Source: Paraburkholderia saeva
GTDB taxonomy: Bacteria; Pseudomonadota; Gammaproteobacteria; Burkholderiales; Burkholderiaceae
DNA length: 64,000 nucleotides
Direction: 5' to 3'
Assembly: GCF_907164555.1 (NCBI RefSeq)
Contig: NZ_CAJQZC010000011.1
Coordinates: 62,001 to 126,000, forward strand
Position 1 is the first letter of the stretch. Every line of letters begins with the position of its first letter. The translations under genes were made by a program, and so were the position numbers. The notes under the pieces were generated by a model, which was not told where the DNA came from, searched no databases, and worked only from the letters and a program-made list of their open reading frames with translations. Of this stretch, positions 14,095 through 22,817 are shown piece by piece.

Positions 14095-15318
14095 ATGCTT
14101 AGACGCTTTTGGCTGTTCTTCGCCCAGGCGGTGACGGTACTGCTGGCGCTGATGTTCATCATTGCGACACTCAAGCCGCAATGGCTGCAGCGCCAGGGAC
14201 AGTTCGGCAAGCAGCTCGCCGAACCGATCGTCGCCCTGCGTGAAGTGGCGCCAGGCATCGGCGGGGGCAGCGGCCCCGCGCAGGCTTCGTACGCCGATGC
14301 GGCGCACAAGGCCATGCCGGCGGTCGTCAACGTGTTCTCCAGCAAGGACGGCTCGCTTCCCCCCGACCCGCGCGCGAAAGATCCACTCTTTCGCTACTTC
14401 TTCGGCGACAGGAACAACAACCGCAAGCAGCAGGAACAACCCGCGGCCAATCTTGGCTCGGGTGTCATCGTGAGTTCGGAAGGTTACATTCTAACGAACC
14501 AGCACGTCGTGGACGGCGCGGATCAGATTGAAATTGCGCTCGCCGACGGCCGCACGACGAACGCCAAGGTGATCGGCGTCGATCCGGAGACGGATCTGGC
14601 CGTGCTGAAGGTCAACATGACCAACCTGCCGACGATCACGCTCGGCCGCATGGACCAGACGCGTGTGGGCGACGTGGTGCTCGCGATCGGCAACCCGTTC
14701 GGCGTTGGCCAGACGGTCACAATGGGCATCGTCAGCGCGCTTGGGCGCAATCACCTCGGTATCAACACGTTCGAAAACTTCATCCAGACCGATGCCGCGA
14801 TCAACCCGGGTAACTCGGGCGGCGCGCTGGTCGATGTGAACGGCAACCTGCTGGGCATCAATACAGCCATTTATTCGCGCTCGGGCGGCTCGCTCGGCAT
14901 TGGCTTCGCGATTCCGGTTTCGACGGCGCGCAGCGTGCTGGAAAGCATCATCACGACGGGTTCGGTGACGCGCGGCTGGATCGGCGTCGAACCGCAGGAC
15001 GTCACGCCGGAAATTGCGGAATCGTTCGGGTTGCAGCAAAAATCGGGCGCGATCGTCGCGGGCGTGCTGCAGGGCGGCCCCGCCGACAAGGCCGGCATCA
15101 AGCCAGGCGACATCCTGCAAAGCGTGAACGGCGAGGACATCACGGACACCACGCGCCTTCTGAACGTCATCGCGCAGATCAAGCCGGGGACGAACGCGAA
15201 GGTCCATCTCGTGCGCAAGAACAGGGAGCTGGATGTCGACGTGATGATCGGCAAGCGCCCCCCTCCACCAAAGCAGCCCGCCGAAGAAGGCGACGATCAG
15301 GGCGACGATGGCGGTTGA
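14095..15318 (+). CDS. DegS/HtrA-type periplasmic serine protease
   Basis: 407 aa with an N-terminal membrane anchor (about residues 10-27). Catalytic triad His137 (LTNQHVVDG), Asp167 (ETDLAVLKV) and Ser241 (NPGNSGGALVD). One PDZ domain follows (about 290-385, with GWIGVEP and GPADKAGIKPGDI). A single PDZ domain and a membrane anchor make it DegS-like rather than DegP, which has two PDZ domains. DegS starts regulated proteolysis of the sigma-E anti-sigma factor; the local context does not show that role. The C-terminus is a short acidic, glycine-rich tail. It could equally be named DegQ-like. Confidence 0.9.
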   Translation: MLRRFWLFFAQAVTVLLALMFIIATLKPQWLQRQGQFGKQLAEPIVALREVAPGIGGGSGPAQASYADAAHKAMPAVVNVFSSKDGSLPPDPRAKDPLFRYFFGDRNNNRKQQEQPAANLGSGVIVSSEGYILTNQHVVDGADQIEIALADGRTTNAKVIGVDPETDLAVLKVNMTNLPTITLGRMDQTRVGDVVLAIGNPFGVGQTVTMGIVSALGRNHLGINTFENFIQTDAAINPGNSGGALVDVNGNLLGINTAIYSRSGGSLGIGFAIPVSTARSVLESIITTGSVTRGWIGVEPQDVTPEIAESFGLQQKSGAIVAGVLQGGPADKAGIKPGDILQSVNGEDITDTTRLLNVIAQIKPGTNAKVHLVRKNRELDVDVMIGKRPPPPKQPAEEGDDQGDDGG

Positions 15319-15367
15319 GCGGCGATAAACGGCCATGACCCTCGCGGCCGTTCAATTCAGACCGACC

Positions 15368-15405
15368 AAAGCAAAAGGGCAACCGCTAGTTGCCCTTTTG
15401 CTTTT
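15368..15405. terminator. bidirectional terminator
   Basis: Perfect 16-base inverted repeat aaagcaaaagggcaac / gttgcccttttgcttt with a five-base loop, flanked by T runs on both strands. It lies between the convergent protease gene and tatC and can serve both. Confidence 0.9.
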
Positions 15406-15441
15406 CAGCCAACGCCGCGCTGGCGCCCTGGACCAACTGGA

Positions 15442-16224
15442 TCAGCTCGTCGGCGAGCCTTCCTCTTCCTTCGCGACCGTCTGCTTGCCGACGATCAACC
15501 GCGCCGCGATGATCCCGGCTTCGTACAGGACGATCAGCGGAATCGCGAGGATCAGCTGCGAAAACACGTCTGGCGGCGTCACGACCGCCGAAACCACAAA
15601 CGCGCCGACGATCACATACGGACGGATTTCCTTCAGCTTCTTGATCGACAGAATGCCCATCCGCACGAGCAGCACCACGACAATCGGCACCTCGAACGTC
15701 ACGCCGAACGCGATAAACATCGTCAGCACGAAGCTCAGGTAGTTGTCGATGTCCGTGGTCATTTCGGCGCCGAGCGGCGCGTTGTAGTGCGCCATCACGC
15801 GGAAAATCGTCGGAAACACGACGAAGTACGCAAACGCCATCCCGCACAGAAAGAGCGCATAGCTGCTGCCGACGAGCGGCATCACCAGCTTCTTCTCGTG
15901 CTGATACAGCCCCGGCGCGACGAACGCCCAGATCTGGTACAGCACGACCGGCAGCGCGATCACCAGCGCGACGAGCATCGTCACCTTCATCGGCACGAAG
16001 AACGAGCCGGTGACGTCGGTGACGATCATCTTGCCGTCCTTCGGCAGGTTCTGCATCAGCGGACGCGCGAGCAGCCGGAAGATATCCGGCGCCCAGTAGA
16101 CCAGCCCGAGAAAGACGACGATGACCGAGATGCCCGCCCGGATGATGCGATCGCGTAATTCGACGAGATGCGAGATGAAGGTTTCTTCAGGGGCTTCGCC
16201 CTGGTTTTGCTGGGGGTCGCTCAC
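15442..16224 (-). CDS. tatC: Sec-independent (Tat) translocase subunit TatC
   Basis: 260 aa, six predicted membrane helices. Family features include SHLVELRDRIIRA at the N-terminus and the conserved segment with FVLTMFIAFGVTFEVPIVVVLL. TatC binds the twin-arginine signal and forms the receptor with TatB. Third gene of tatABC (minus strand), ending before the shared terminator at 15368-15405. Stop and start spacing to tatB is about 35 bases. Confidence 0.97.
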   Translation of the reverse strand: MSDPQQNQGEAPEETFISHLVELRDRIIRAGISVIVVFLGLVYWAPDIFRLLARPLMQNLPKDGKMIVTDVTGSFFVPMKVTMLVALVIALPVVLYQIWAFVAPGLYQHEKKLVMPLVGSSYALFLCGMAFAYFVVFPTIFRVMAHYNAPLGAEMTTDIDNYLSFVLTMFIAFGVTFEVPIVVVLLVRMGILSIKKLKEIRPYVIVGAFVVSAVVTPPDVFSQLILAIPLIVLYEAGIIAARLIVGKQTVAKEEEGSPTS

Positions 16225-16258
16225 GCCGGCCCTCTGTTGAAGTGTTTCGCTGGGAACA

Positions 16259-16786
16259 TCAGAAGAAGCGGGTCGGACGACGCAGGCTCACCGGCGTGTG
16301 CCGCGCGACGCGCGCCGCGCCCGACTGCACGCGTGTGCGGCGCAAGGTGGCGCGCTTGTACCACGTCGGCGCCGCCGACTGCTTGACGCGCCAGTTCTTG
16401 CGTTTCGGGCTGGAAGTGATCGTGCTGCGCCACGAGCTGTTACCGGCGGAAGCCGCGTCGTACTCCGACGCGCCGCCGGCGATGCTCGGCGACACCGACG
16501 TGCCGGCGTTCCACGCGTCGTTCAGTTCGGATTCGTGCTTGCGCAGATTGTCGTGAATGGTGGTCTCGACGTTGCTGGCAGCCGATTCGAACTCCGTCTT
16601 CATGCGACGCAGTTCGTCCAGTTCGATCTCGCGCGTGACTTCGGACTTCACGTCATTGATGTAACGCTGCGCGCGCCCGAACAGCGCGCCCGCCGTGCGT
16701 GCGACACGCGGCAGGCGTTCCGGCCCGAGCACGACCAGTGCGACGACGCCGATCAGCGCCATCTTGGTTAGACCGAGGTCCAGCAT
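16259..16786 (-). CDS. tatB: Tat translocase subunit TatB
   Basis: 175 aa. Starts MLDLGLTKMALIGVVALVVLGPERLP, the membrane helix and conserved hinge of TatB, followed by an amphipathic helix (RVARTAGALFGRAQRYINDV). The C-terminal third is variable and basic (rich in arginine and serine), as usual for the family. Partner of TatC in signal-peptide recognition. Confidence 0.96.
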   Translation of the reverse strand: MLDLGLTKMALIGVVALVVLGPERLPRVARTAGALFGRAQRYINDVKSEVTREIELDELRRMKTEFESAASNVETTIHDNLRKHESELNDAWNAGTSVSPSIAGGASEYDAASAGNSSWRSTITSSPKRKNWRVKQSAAPTWYKRATLRRTRVQSGAARVARHTPVSLRRPTRFF

Positions 16787-16823
16787 GGGATGAGCTTTCC
16801 GTCAGTGCGGGGCTGCCGCGTTT

Positions 16824-17060
16824 TTAGCGGGAGTCGCCGGAATGCGGCGCTTTTTCCTTGGCGTCGACATCGACGGTGCCCGTACGCGGCAGTTCGCGTG
16901 CCTGCGCATCGGCGGGCGTTTCGGCTTCCTTCATGCCTTCCTTGAAACCCTTCACCGCGCCGCCCAGATCGGTACCAATGTTGCGCAGTTTCTTCGTGCC
17001 AAACACCAGCGCCACAATCAGCAACACGATCAGCCAGTGCCAAATACTCAACGAACCCAT
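16824..17060 (-). CDS. tatA: Tat translocase subunit TatA
   Basis: 78 aa with the start at 17060, preceded by AAGGAGAG. One N-terminal membrane helix (IWHWLIVLLIVALVFG), the FGTKKLRNIGTDLGGAVKGF amphipathic helix, and an acidic tail. Multiple TatA copies form the transport pore. First gene of tatABC. Confidence 0.96.
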   Translation of the reverse strand: MGSLSIWHWLIVLLIVALVFGTKKLRNIGTDLGGAVKGFKEGMKEAETPADAQARELPRTGTVDVDAKEKAPHSGDSR

Positions 17061-17321
17061 GAAAACTCTCCTTAACCCCGTCGCCGCTTCTGTACGCTCA
17101 TCCGCGGCGAACACCGTCTGCCTTACGGCATGATTCGAAGCGCTCGCGCCCCATGTCTACGATACCGCCGAAAACCGCTGGCAGCACGCTGCGCCTCATT
17201 ATGAATGGATCAACACGTCCGCGTTATTACATTCCGGCATGTTGAGCACCACTTTAGCCCGCCCGCCATTGTGCGCGGCCAAAATCCCGCCGCGAAGCGC
17301 GATTGTGGCCTGGCGGCGCGT

Positions 17322-17690
17322 TCACCCCATGCGTTGCCAGGGGCGCGGCCCAGCCAGAATGTGCGCATGCAGGTGATACACCTCCTGTCCGCCGCCGGGG
17401 CCGGTATTGATCACCGTGCGAAAACCGGTTTCGCCGCCGGTGTACGCGACCCCCAGCTTGTCGGCAAGCCGCGCGACCAGAACAAGCATTCTACCAAGCA
17501 GGGCCGAGTCGTCCTCCGTGCAGTTCGACAACGTATCGATGTGCTTGCGGGGAATGACGAGCACATGCGTTTCGGCCGCCGGACGGATGTCGCGAAACGC
17601 GACGAATTCGTCGTCCTCATACACTTTGGTCGAGGGAATATCGCCAGCGGCGATCTTGCAGAAGAGGCAACTAGAAGTGTCGTGGCTCAT
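17322..17690 (-). CDS. hinT: HIT-family purine nucleoside phosphoramidase
   Basis: 122 aa. An N-terminal CxxC (CLFCKIAAGDIPS) is followed by the histidine-triad motif HLHAH (EVYHLHAHILAG), the hydrolase site that acts on AMP-lysine and AMP-amidates. The size is normal. It lies between the tat operon and the DUF4870-like gene; about 260 bases separate it from tatA, in which I see no gene. Confidence 0.95.
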   Translation of the reverse strand: MSHDTSSCLFCKIAAGDIPSTKVYEDDEFVAFRDIRPAAETHVLVIPRKHIDTLSNCTEDDSALLGRMLVLVARLADKLGVAYTGGETGFRTVINTGPGGGQEVYHLHAHILAGPRPWQRMG

Positions 17691-17736
17691 GGTCTCTATG
17701 AAACGCTGACGCGGGTGGCCTTAAGGACGGATACGG

Positions 17737-18132
17737 TCAGAACCACGCGCGCGGATTCGTCAATGGCTTGCTGTCGTACAGATACAGCCAGCCTTTGATA
17801 ATACGGTACAACATCCAGATGGCGACAGCCCACAGGATCGGCACGCCGATCAGCACGATGAAAAGCGCCACGCCGATCACATGACCGAGCACGCCCCACC
17901 AGAAAGTGCGAATCTGCCAGTCGAAGTGAGCTTCGAAGGGCGTGCCGGCCACGTCGGACCGTTTCACATAGTTGATGATGATCGCGATCAGCGCGGTGAG
18001 CCCGCCGGTCAGCCAGTAGATTGCGTAGAGGCCGTACAGGATATGCGTGAGTGTACGGAGGCTCCGCTGGCGATCGATTTCGGTTGCTCTCTGGTAAGAC
18101 GGAGGCGGATATCCGCCCTGCGACTGTTCCAT
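17737..18132 (-). CDS. DUF4870-type small membrane protein, 131 aa
   Basis: Three hydrophobic segments in the part after residue 28 (ILYGLYAIYWLTGGLTALIAIIINY; FWWGVLGHVIGVALFIVLIG; AVAIWMLYRIIKGWLYL). The proline- and glutamine-rich cytosolic N-terminus and the NYVKRSDVAGTPFEAHF loop are typical of small inner-membrane proteins of this family. GAGAAGGAG precedes the start. The function of the family is unknown. Follows hisE by about 100 bases on the same strand, so probably co-transcribed with the his genes. Confidence 0.8.
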   Translation of the reverse strand: MEQSQGGYPPPSYQRATEIDRQRSLRTLTHILYGLYAIYWLTGGLTALIAIIINYVKRSDVAGTPFEAHFDWQIRTFWWGVLGHVIGVALFIVLIGVPILWAVAIWMLYRIIKGWLYLYDSKPLTNPRAWF

Positions 18133-18229
18133 CTCTGCGTCTCCTTCTCAGTCCAACTGGCCAGCGCCGGCACATGCCGGCCGCGTGCTGCGGGTCTGAC
18201 TACGATCCCTGGCTGCGGATCCTGCCGTC

Positions 18230-18610
18230 CTAGTCGCCGTTCTGCTCGCGCTCGCGGCTTTTCCGCAGTGCTTTTTCCTCGATACCCGAGGTGCCTTCGC
18301 GACGCTCGAGTTCAGCGAGCACATCCGCCGGGCTCAGATCGAAATGCGACAGCATCACGAGACAATGAAACCACAGATCGGCCACTTCGCCGACGAGCGC
18401 CTTCGGCGCGCCGCCGTGCCGTGTGTCCTTGGCGGCGAGCACGACCTCGGTCGCTTCCTCGCCGATTTTCTTCAGCACCGCGTCATCGCCCTTGTCGAAC
18501 AGGCGCGAGACGTACGACGTGTCCGGGTCGCCGCCCTTGCGGCTGTCGATGATGGCAGCGAGGCGCAGCAGCGTATCGGTCGTCGTGGGGGATTGCGTGG
18601 ATTGCGTCAT
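18230..18610 (-). CDS. hisE: phosphoribosyl-ATP pyrophosphatase
   Basis: 126 aa. Second step of histidine synthesis, hydrolysing phosphoribosyl-ATP to phosphoribosyl-AMP. The MazG-like motif GEEATEVVLAAKD and the EVADLWFHCLVML helix carry the metal-binding acids. The ATG overlaps the hisI stop (ATGA), so the two pathway steps are translationally coupled. It is a separate gene here, unlike the HisIE fusion of enterics. Confidence 0.96.
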   Translation of the reverse strand: MTQSTQSPTTTDTLLRLAAIIDSRKGGDPDTSYVSRLFDKGDDAVLKKIGEEATEVVLAAKDTRHGGAPKALVGEVADLWFHCLVMLSHFDLSPADVLAELERREGTSGIEEKALRKSREREQNGD

Positions 18611-19014
18611 TTGTAGATGTGTTCGGGATCTTTCAGCACCGGTTCGACGGCAACCCACTCGCCCTCGTCAGCCGAGCCTTCGAATTTCTGGAAAAAGCAC
18701 GAATGGCGGCCGGTGTGGCACGCGATGCCCGACACCTGCTCGACCTTCAGCAGCACGACGTCTTCGTCGCAGTCGAGCCGCACTTCGTGCACGTTCTGGA
18801 CGTGCCCTGACTCCTCACCCTTGAACCACAGACGCTGGCGCGAGCGCGAGAAATACACGGCGCGGCCCAGTTCGATGGTTTTGGCGAGCGCCTCGCGGTT
18901 CATCCACGCGAACATCAGCACGTCGTTCGTCGTGGCTTCCTGGGCGATGACCGGCACGAGGCCGTTCGCGTCCCATTTGACTTTATCCAGCCAGTTTTCT
19001 GCGGACGCGTTCAC
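18607..19014 (-). CDS. hisI: phosphoribosyl-AMP cyclohydrolase
   Basis: 135 aa, GTG start overlapping the hisF stop. Zinc and metal ligands are visible in LDCDEDVVLLKVEQ and ACHTGRHSCFF; the SRSRQRLWFKGEESGH segment is the family signature. Third step of the pathway, opening the purine ring. The longer reading frame upstream of the GTG runs through hisF and is not used. Confidence 0.95.
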   Translation of the reverse strand: MNASAENWLDKVKWDANGLVPVIAQEATTNDVLMFAWMNREALAKTIELGRAVYFSRSRQRLWFKGEESGHVQNVHEVRLDCDEDVVLLKVEQVSGIACHTGRHSCFFQKFEGSADEGEWVAVEPVLKDPEHIYK

Positions 19015-19787
19015 GTCAACCTCACCGAAATGCCCTGATCGGCCATGAAGCGCTTGGCTTCGCCGACAGTATGTTCGCCATAATGGAAGATGCTGGCGGC
19101 CAGCACGGCGTCCGCATGGCCATCCGTGATGCCGTCGGCCAGATGCTGCAGCGAACCGACGCCGCCCGAAGCGATCACCGAAACCGGCACCGCGTCCGAT
19201 ACCGCGCGCGTGAGCGCCAGGTCGAAGCCGCTTTTCGTGCCGTCGCGGTCCATGCTGGTCAGCAGGATCTCGCCCGCGCCGAGTTCGGCCATCTTGCGCG
19301 CCCATTCAATCGCGTCGAGCCCGGTGGCCTTGCGTCCGCCGTGTGTGAACACTTCCCAGCGCGGCGCCTCGCCTTCCAGTGAGACGCGCTTCGCGTCGAT
19401 CGCGACGACGATGCACTGCGAGCCGTATTTGTCCGTCGCGTCGCGCACGAGCTGCGGGTTCGCGACCGCCGACGAGTTCATGCTGATCTTGTCCGCGCCC
19501 GCGTTAAGGAGCCGCCGCACATCTTCGACCGCGCGCACGCCGCCGCCGACCGTCAGCGGGATGAACACCTGCGACGCAACCGCCTCGATGATCGGCAGGA
19601 TCAGGTCGCGCTGGTCGGAGGTCGCGGTGATGTCGAGGAAGGTGAGTTCGTCGGCGCCCTGATCGTCGTAGCGACGCGCGATTTCGACGGGATCGCCCGC
19701 ATCGCGCAGTTCGACGAAGTTGACGCCTTTGACCACGCGTCCAGCCGTGACGTCGAGACAGGGGATGATGCGTTTAGCTAGAGCCAT
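19011..19787 (-). CDS. hisF: imidazole glycerol phosphate synthase cyclase subunit
   Basis: 258 aa TIM barrel starting MALAKRIIPCLDVTAGRVVKGVNF, with catalytic Asp in IPCLD and in the later LTSMDRDGTKSG segment. It uses ammonia from HisH to close the imidazole ring, giving imidazole glycerol phosphate and AICAR. Located after hisA as usual. Confidence 0.98.
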   Translation of the reverse strand: MALAKRIIPCLDVTAGRVVKGVNFVELRDAGDPVEIARRYDDQGADELTFLDITATSDQRDLILPIIEAVASQVFIPLTVGGGVRAVEDVRRLLNAGADKISMNSSAVANPQLVRDATDKYGSQCIVVAIDAKRVSLEGEAPRWEVFTHGGRKATGLDAIEWARKMAELGAGEILLTSMDRDGTKSGFDLALTRAVSDAVPVSVIASGGVGSLQHLADGITDGHADAVLAASIFHYGEHTVGEAKRFMADQGISVRLT

Positions 19788-19919
19788 GATCGTGCAAATT
19801 CTTGCCAGTGCCGCTGATGAAGCCGCTCGCCCCGAGCGGCTGGGTGCCCCGTTGCCGGATCTCGCGGCGGCATATTCGGCCTCCGCACCGGCAGCGGCGC
19901 ACGGAAGACGCGCCGCGTT

Positions 19920-20672
19920 TCAGGCATCGTCGGATTCGCGCAGCCGGTCCGCGAGCGTCTGCGCGGCCGCGAAATCGAGGTCGCCAGAATAGATCGCGCG
20001 CCCGCAGATCACCCCTTCGATACCCTCGTCTTCGACTTCGCACAGCGATTCGATATCGGTGAGGTTCGACAGACCACCGCTCGCGATCACCGGAATCTTT
20101 ACCGCACGCGCGAGGCGCACCGTCGCTTCGATGTTGATGCCCTGAAGCATGCCGTCGCGGCCGATGTCGGTGTAAATGATCGATTCGCAGCCGTAATCTT
20201 CGAACTTGCGGCCCAGATCCACGACTTCGTGGCCGGTCAGCTTGCTCCAGCCGTCGGTGGCGACCTTGCCGTCTTTCGCGTCCAGCCCGACGATGATGTG
20301 GCCGCCGAACGCTGTACAGGCGTCCTGCAGAAAGCCCGGGTTCTTCACCGCCGCCGTGCCGATGATGACGTACGACAGACCATCGTCGAGATAGCGTTCG
20401 ATCGTGTTCAGGTCGCGGATACCGCCGCCCAGCTGGACGGGAATCTCGCCGCCGACTTCCTCGATGATCGCGCGGATCGCGTCTTCGTTTCGCGGCTTGC
20501 CGGCGAACGCGCCGTTCAGATCGACGAGATGCAGGCGCCGTGCGCCGCGGTCGACCCAATGTCGGGCCATCGCCGCCGGCTCCTCGGAGAAAATCGTCGC
20601 CTGGTCCATATCGCCTTGTTTGAGGCGTACACACTGACCGTCTTTCAGGTCGATGGCCGGAATCAGCAGCAT
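19920..20672 (-). CDS. hisA: phosphoribosylformimino-AICAR ribotide isomerase
   Basis: 250 aa TIM barrel beginning MLLIPAIDLKDGQCVRLKQGD, homologous to HisF. The start at 20672 is the conserved one; an upstream in-frame ATG would add 22 odd residues. Amadori isomerase, fourth step of the pathway. About 190 bases lie between it and hisH, with no gene seen there. Confidence 0.97.
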   Translation of the reverse strand: MLLIPAIDLKDGQCVRLKQGDMDQATIFSEEPAAMARHWVDRGARRLHLVDLNGAFAGKPRNEDAIRAIIEEVGGEIPVQLGGGIRDLNTIERYLDDGLSYVIIGTAAVKNPGFLQDACTAFGGHIIVGLDAKDGKVATDGWSKLTGHEVVDLGRKFEDYGCESIIYTDIGRDGMLQGINIEATVRLARAVKIPVIASGGLSNLTDIESLCEVEDEGIEGVICGRAIYSGDLDFAAAQTLADRLRESDDA

Positions 20673-20864
20673 AGCAATCGGGTGTTGTCTGGGAAGAAGT
20701 GGAATGTCGGCGCGGGCCCGCGGACAGGAAGCCCGCACCAGCGCCGTCTCGCTAGTTTAGTACAAGTCTTTCGGCACCCTTGCTGGCATTGAGCGGGGTG
20801 CCCGCGATGCCGTGACGTCCGCGGCGGGTAAGGCGCCATGGACGGCCGGGAAGCCAGAGCACGT

Positions 20865-21506
20865 TCACGGGCTCCAGTGCACGAAGTTGCGATACACGCG
20901 CAGGCCCGTGTCGGCACTCTTTTCCGGGTGAAACTGGGTCGCGAAAATGTTGTCCCGCGCCACCGCCGACGTAAAAGGCACACCGTACACGGTTTCGCCC
21001 GACGTATGTGCAGCATCGTCCGGCACCACGTAATAGCTGTGCACGAAGTAGAAGAAGCTGTTGTCCGGCACGCCGTCCCACAGCGGATGCGGCTGCGCCT
21101 GACGTACGCGGTTCCAGCCCATCTGCGGCACCTTGAAGCGCGAGCCGTCGTCCTGCAGCTGGCCGTCCAGCTCGAAGCGCACGACCTTGCCCGGCATCAG
21201 CCCAAGCCCGCGCGTGTCGCCCTCGGCGCTCCAGTCGAACAGCATCTGTTCGCCGACGCACACGCCCATCAGCGGCTTCGAGCGCGACGCCTCGATCACG
21301 GCTTCCTGCAAGCCGGATTCGCCGAGCGAGCGCATGCAGTCACGCATCGCGCCCTGGCCTGGCAGCACGACGCGGTCGGCCGAACGGATTGCTTCCGGCC
21401 GTTCGACGATCGCGACGTCCGCTTCGGGCGCGGCTTTCTTCAGCGCCTGCGCCACTGAGCGCAGGTTGCCCATGCCGTAATCCACAATTGCAATTGAAGT
21501 CTTCAT
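20865..21506 (-). CDS. hisH: imidazole glycerol phosphate synthase glutaminase subunit
   Basis: 213 aa class I glutamine amidotransferase. The nucleophile cysteine is in GVCVGEQMLFD, and His/Glu in ATQFHPEKS. It supplies ammonia to HisF. The ATG overlaps the stop of marC (ATGA), so its translation depends on that membrane protein gene. Confidence 0.98.
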   Translation of the reverse strand: MKTSIAIVDYGMGNLRSVAQALKKAAPEADVAIVERPEAIRSADRVVLPGQGAMRDCMRSLGESGLQEAVIEASRSKPLMGVCVGEQMLFDWSAEGDTRGLGLMPGKVVRFELDGQLQDDGSRFKVPQMGWNRVRQAQPHPLWDGVPDNSFFYFVHSYYVVPDDAAHTSGETVYGVPFTSAVARDNIFATQFHPEKSADTGLRVYRNFVHWSP

Positions 21507-22123
21507 CTCAAGTTCGGCAGTAATGCCTTTAATCCGTCGACGATGAATTCCACCGCCAGTGCCGACAACATCAAACCCATCAGCCGCGTGCCGATATTGA
21601 TACCCGTGCGACCCACCCAGCGGGCGATCGGTTCAGCCAGCCGCAGCGAAAAGAAACAGATCGCCGCGAGCACCGCGCCGATAGCCACAAGACTAACCCG
21701 GTCGTACCAGTGATGTGAACTGGCCGAATAGACGATGACCGTGCTGATCGCACCGGGCCCCGTCAGCAGGGGAATCGCCAGCGGCACGACCGCGATGTTG
21801 TCCTTCAGCTCGGCTTCGTGGCGTTCTTCCGGCGTCGAGCGGCTGTTGCCGATCTGCGCGTTCAGCATGTTGATCGCCATCAGCAGCATGATGATGCCGC
21901 CGCCCACTTCGAGCGAACCCACCGAAATGCCGAAGAAGCTGATGATCTGCTGGCCGAGCATCGTCGTCACGCCGATCACGCAGAACACCGAAACCGATGC
22001 GATACGAATTGTGCGGCGCCGCTCGGCGTCCGACTGTTGCGACGTGAGGCTCAGAAAGAACGGGATGGCGCCGACCGGATTGATCAGCGCCAGCAGCGAA
22101 ATAAACGACTTGATGATATCCAT
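21503..22123 (-). CDS. MarC-family inner-membrane protein
   Basis: 206 aa, six predicted membrane helices (for example SFISLLALINPVGAIPFFLSL and VGGGIIMLLMAINML, with the conserved LLTGPGAISTVIV segment). MarC/YchE family, function unclear; despite the old multiple antibiotic resistance name it is not shown to be a drug transporter. It sits between hisB and hisH and overlaps hisH, an unusual guest in a biosynthetic operon. Confidence 0.93.
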   Translation of the reverse strand: MDIIKSFISLLALINPVGAIPFFLSLTSQQSDAERRRTIRIASVSVFCVIGVTTMLGQQIISFFGISVGSLEVGGGIIMLLMAINMLNAQIGNSRSTPEERHEAELKDNIAVVPLAIPLLTGPGAISTVIVYSASSHHWYDRVSLVAIGAVLAAICFFSLRLAEPIARWVGRTGINIGTRLMGLMLSALAVEFIVDGLKALLPNLR

Positions 22124-22166
22124 CGCTAGCCGGCGCGCATGAGAGCGCCGCCGGTCCGGTGTGTCT

Positions 22167-22754
22167 TTACAGACTTCCCTTGGTCGACGGAATCTGCCCC
22201 GCCGCGCGTTCGTCCATCTCGACGGCCATTCGCAGCGCCCGGCCGAAAGCCTTGAACACGGTTTCCATCTGGTGATGGGCGTTCAGGCCGCGGAGGTTGT
22301 CGATATGAAGCGTCACGCCTGCGTGGTTCACGAAGCCGCGGAAGAATTCGATGGAAAGATCGACATCGAACGTGCCGATGCGCGCACGCGTGAACGGCAC
22401 GTGGAATTCGAGACCCGGACGACCGGAAAAGTCGATCACGACGCGCGACAGCGCTTCGTCGAGCGGCACATACGCATGGCCGTAACGGCGAATGCCCTTG
22501 CGGTCGCCGATGGCCTTCGCGACGGCCTGGCCGAGCGTGATGCCGGTGTCTTCGACCGTGTGATGGTCGTCGATATGCAGGTCGCCATGCGCCTCGATGT
22601 CGAGATCGAACAACCCATGCCGCGCGATCTGGTCGAGCATGTGGTCGAGAAACGGGACGCCGGTGGCGAGCTTCTGCACGCCGGTGCCGTCCAGATTGAT
22701 CTTCACACGGATCTGCGTTTCGCTGGTGTTGCGAACGACTTCCGCCTGGCGCAT
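22167..22754 (-). CDS. hisB: imidazoleglycerol-phosphate dehydratase
   Basis: 195 aa, the monofunctional bacterial form without phosphatase domain. Metal-binding histidine motifs are HMLDQIARHG, DIHDDHHTVED-like and DNLRGLNAHHQMETVFK. Sixth step of histidine synthesis. Confidence 0.97.
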   Translation of the reverse strand: MRQAEVVRNTSETQIRVKINLDGTGVQKLATGVPFLDHMLDQIARHGLFDLDIEAHGDLHIDDHHTVEDTGITLGQAVAKAIGDRKGIRRYGHAYVPLDEALSRVVIDFSGRPGLEFHVPFTRARIGTFDVDLSIEFFRGFVNHAGVTLHIDNLRGLNAHHQMETVFKAFGRALRMAVEMDERAAGQIPSTKGSL

Positions 22755-22817
22755 GGGAATTCCTTGAATCGAGCTAGAAAAATGGATGCTGAAAATGCGT
22801 GCGCTGGACGCTGGCGG

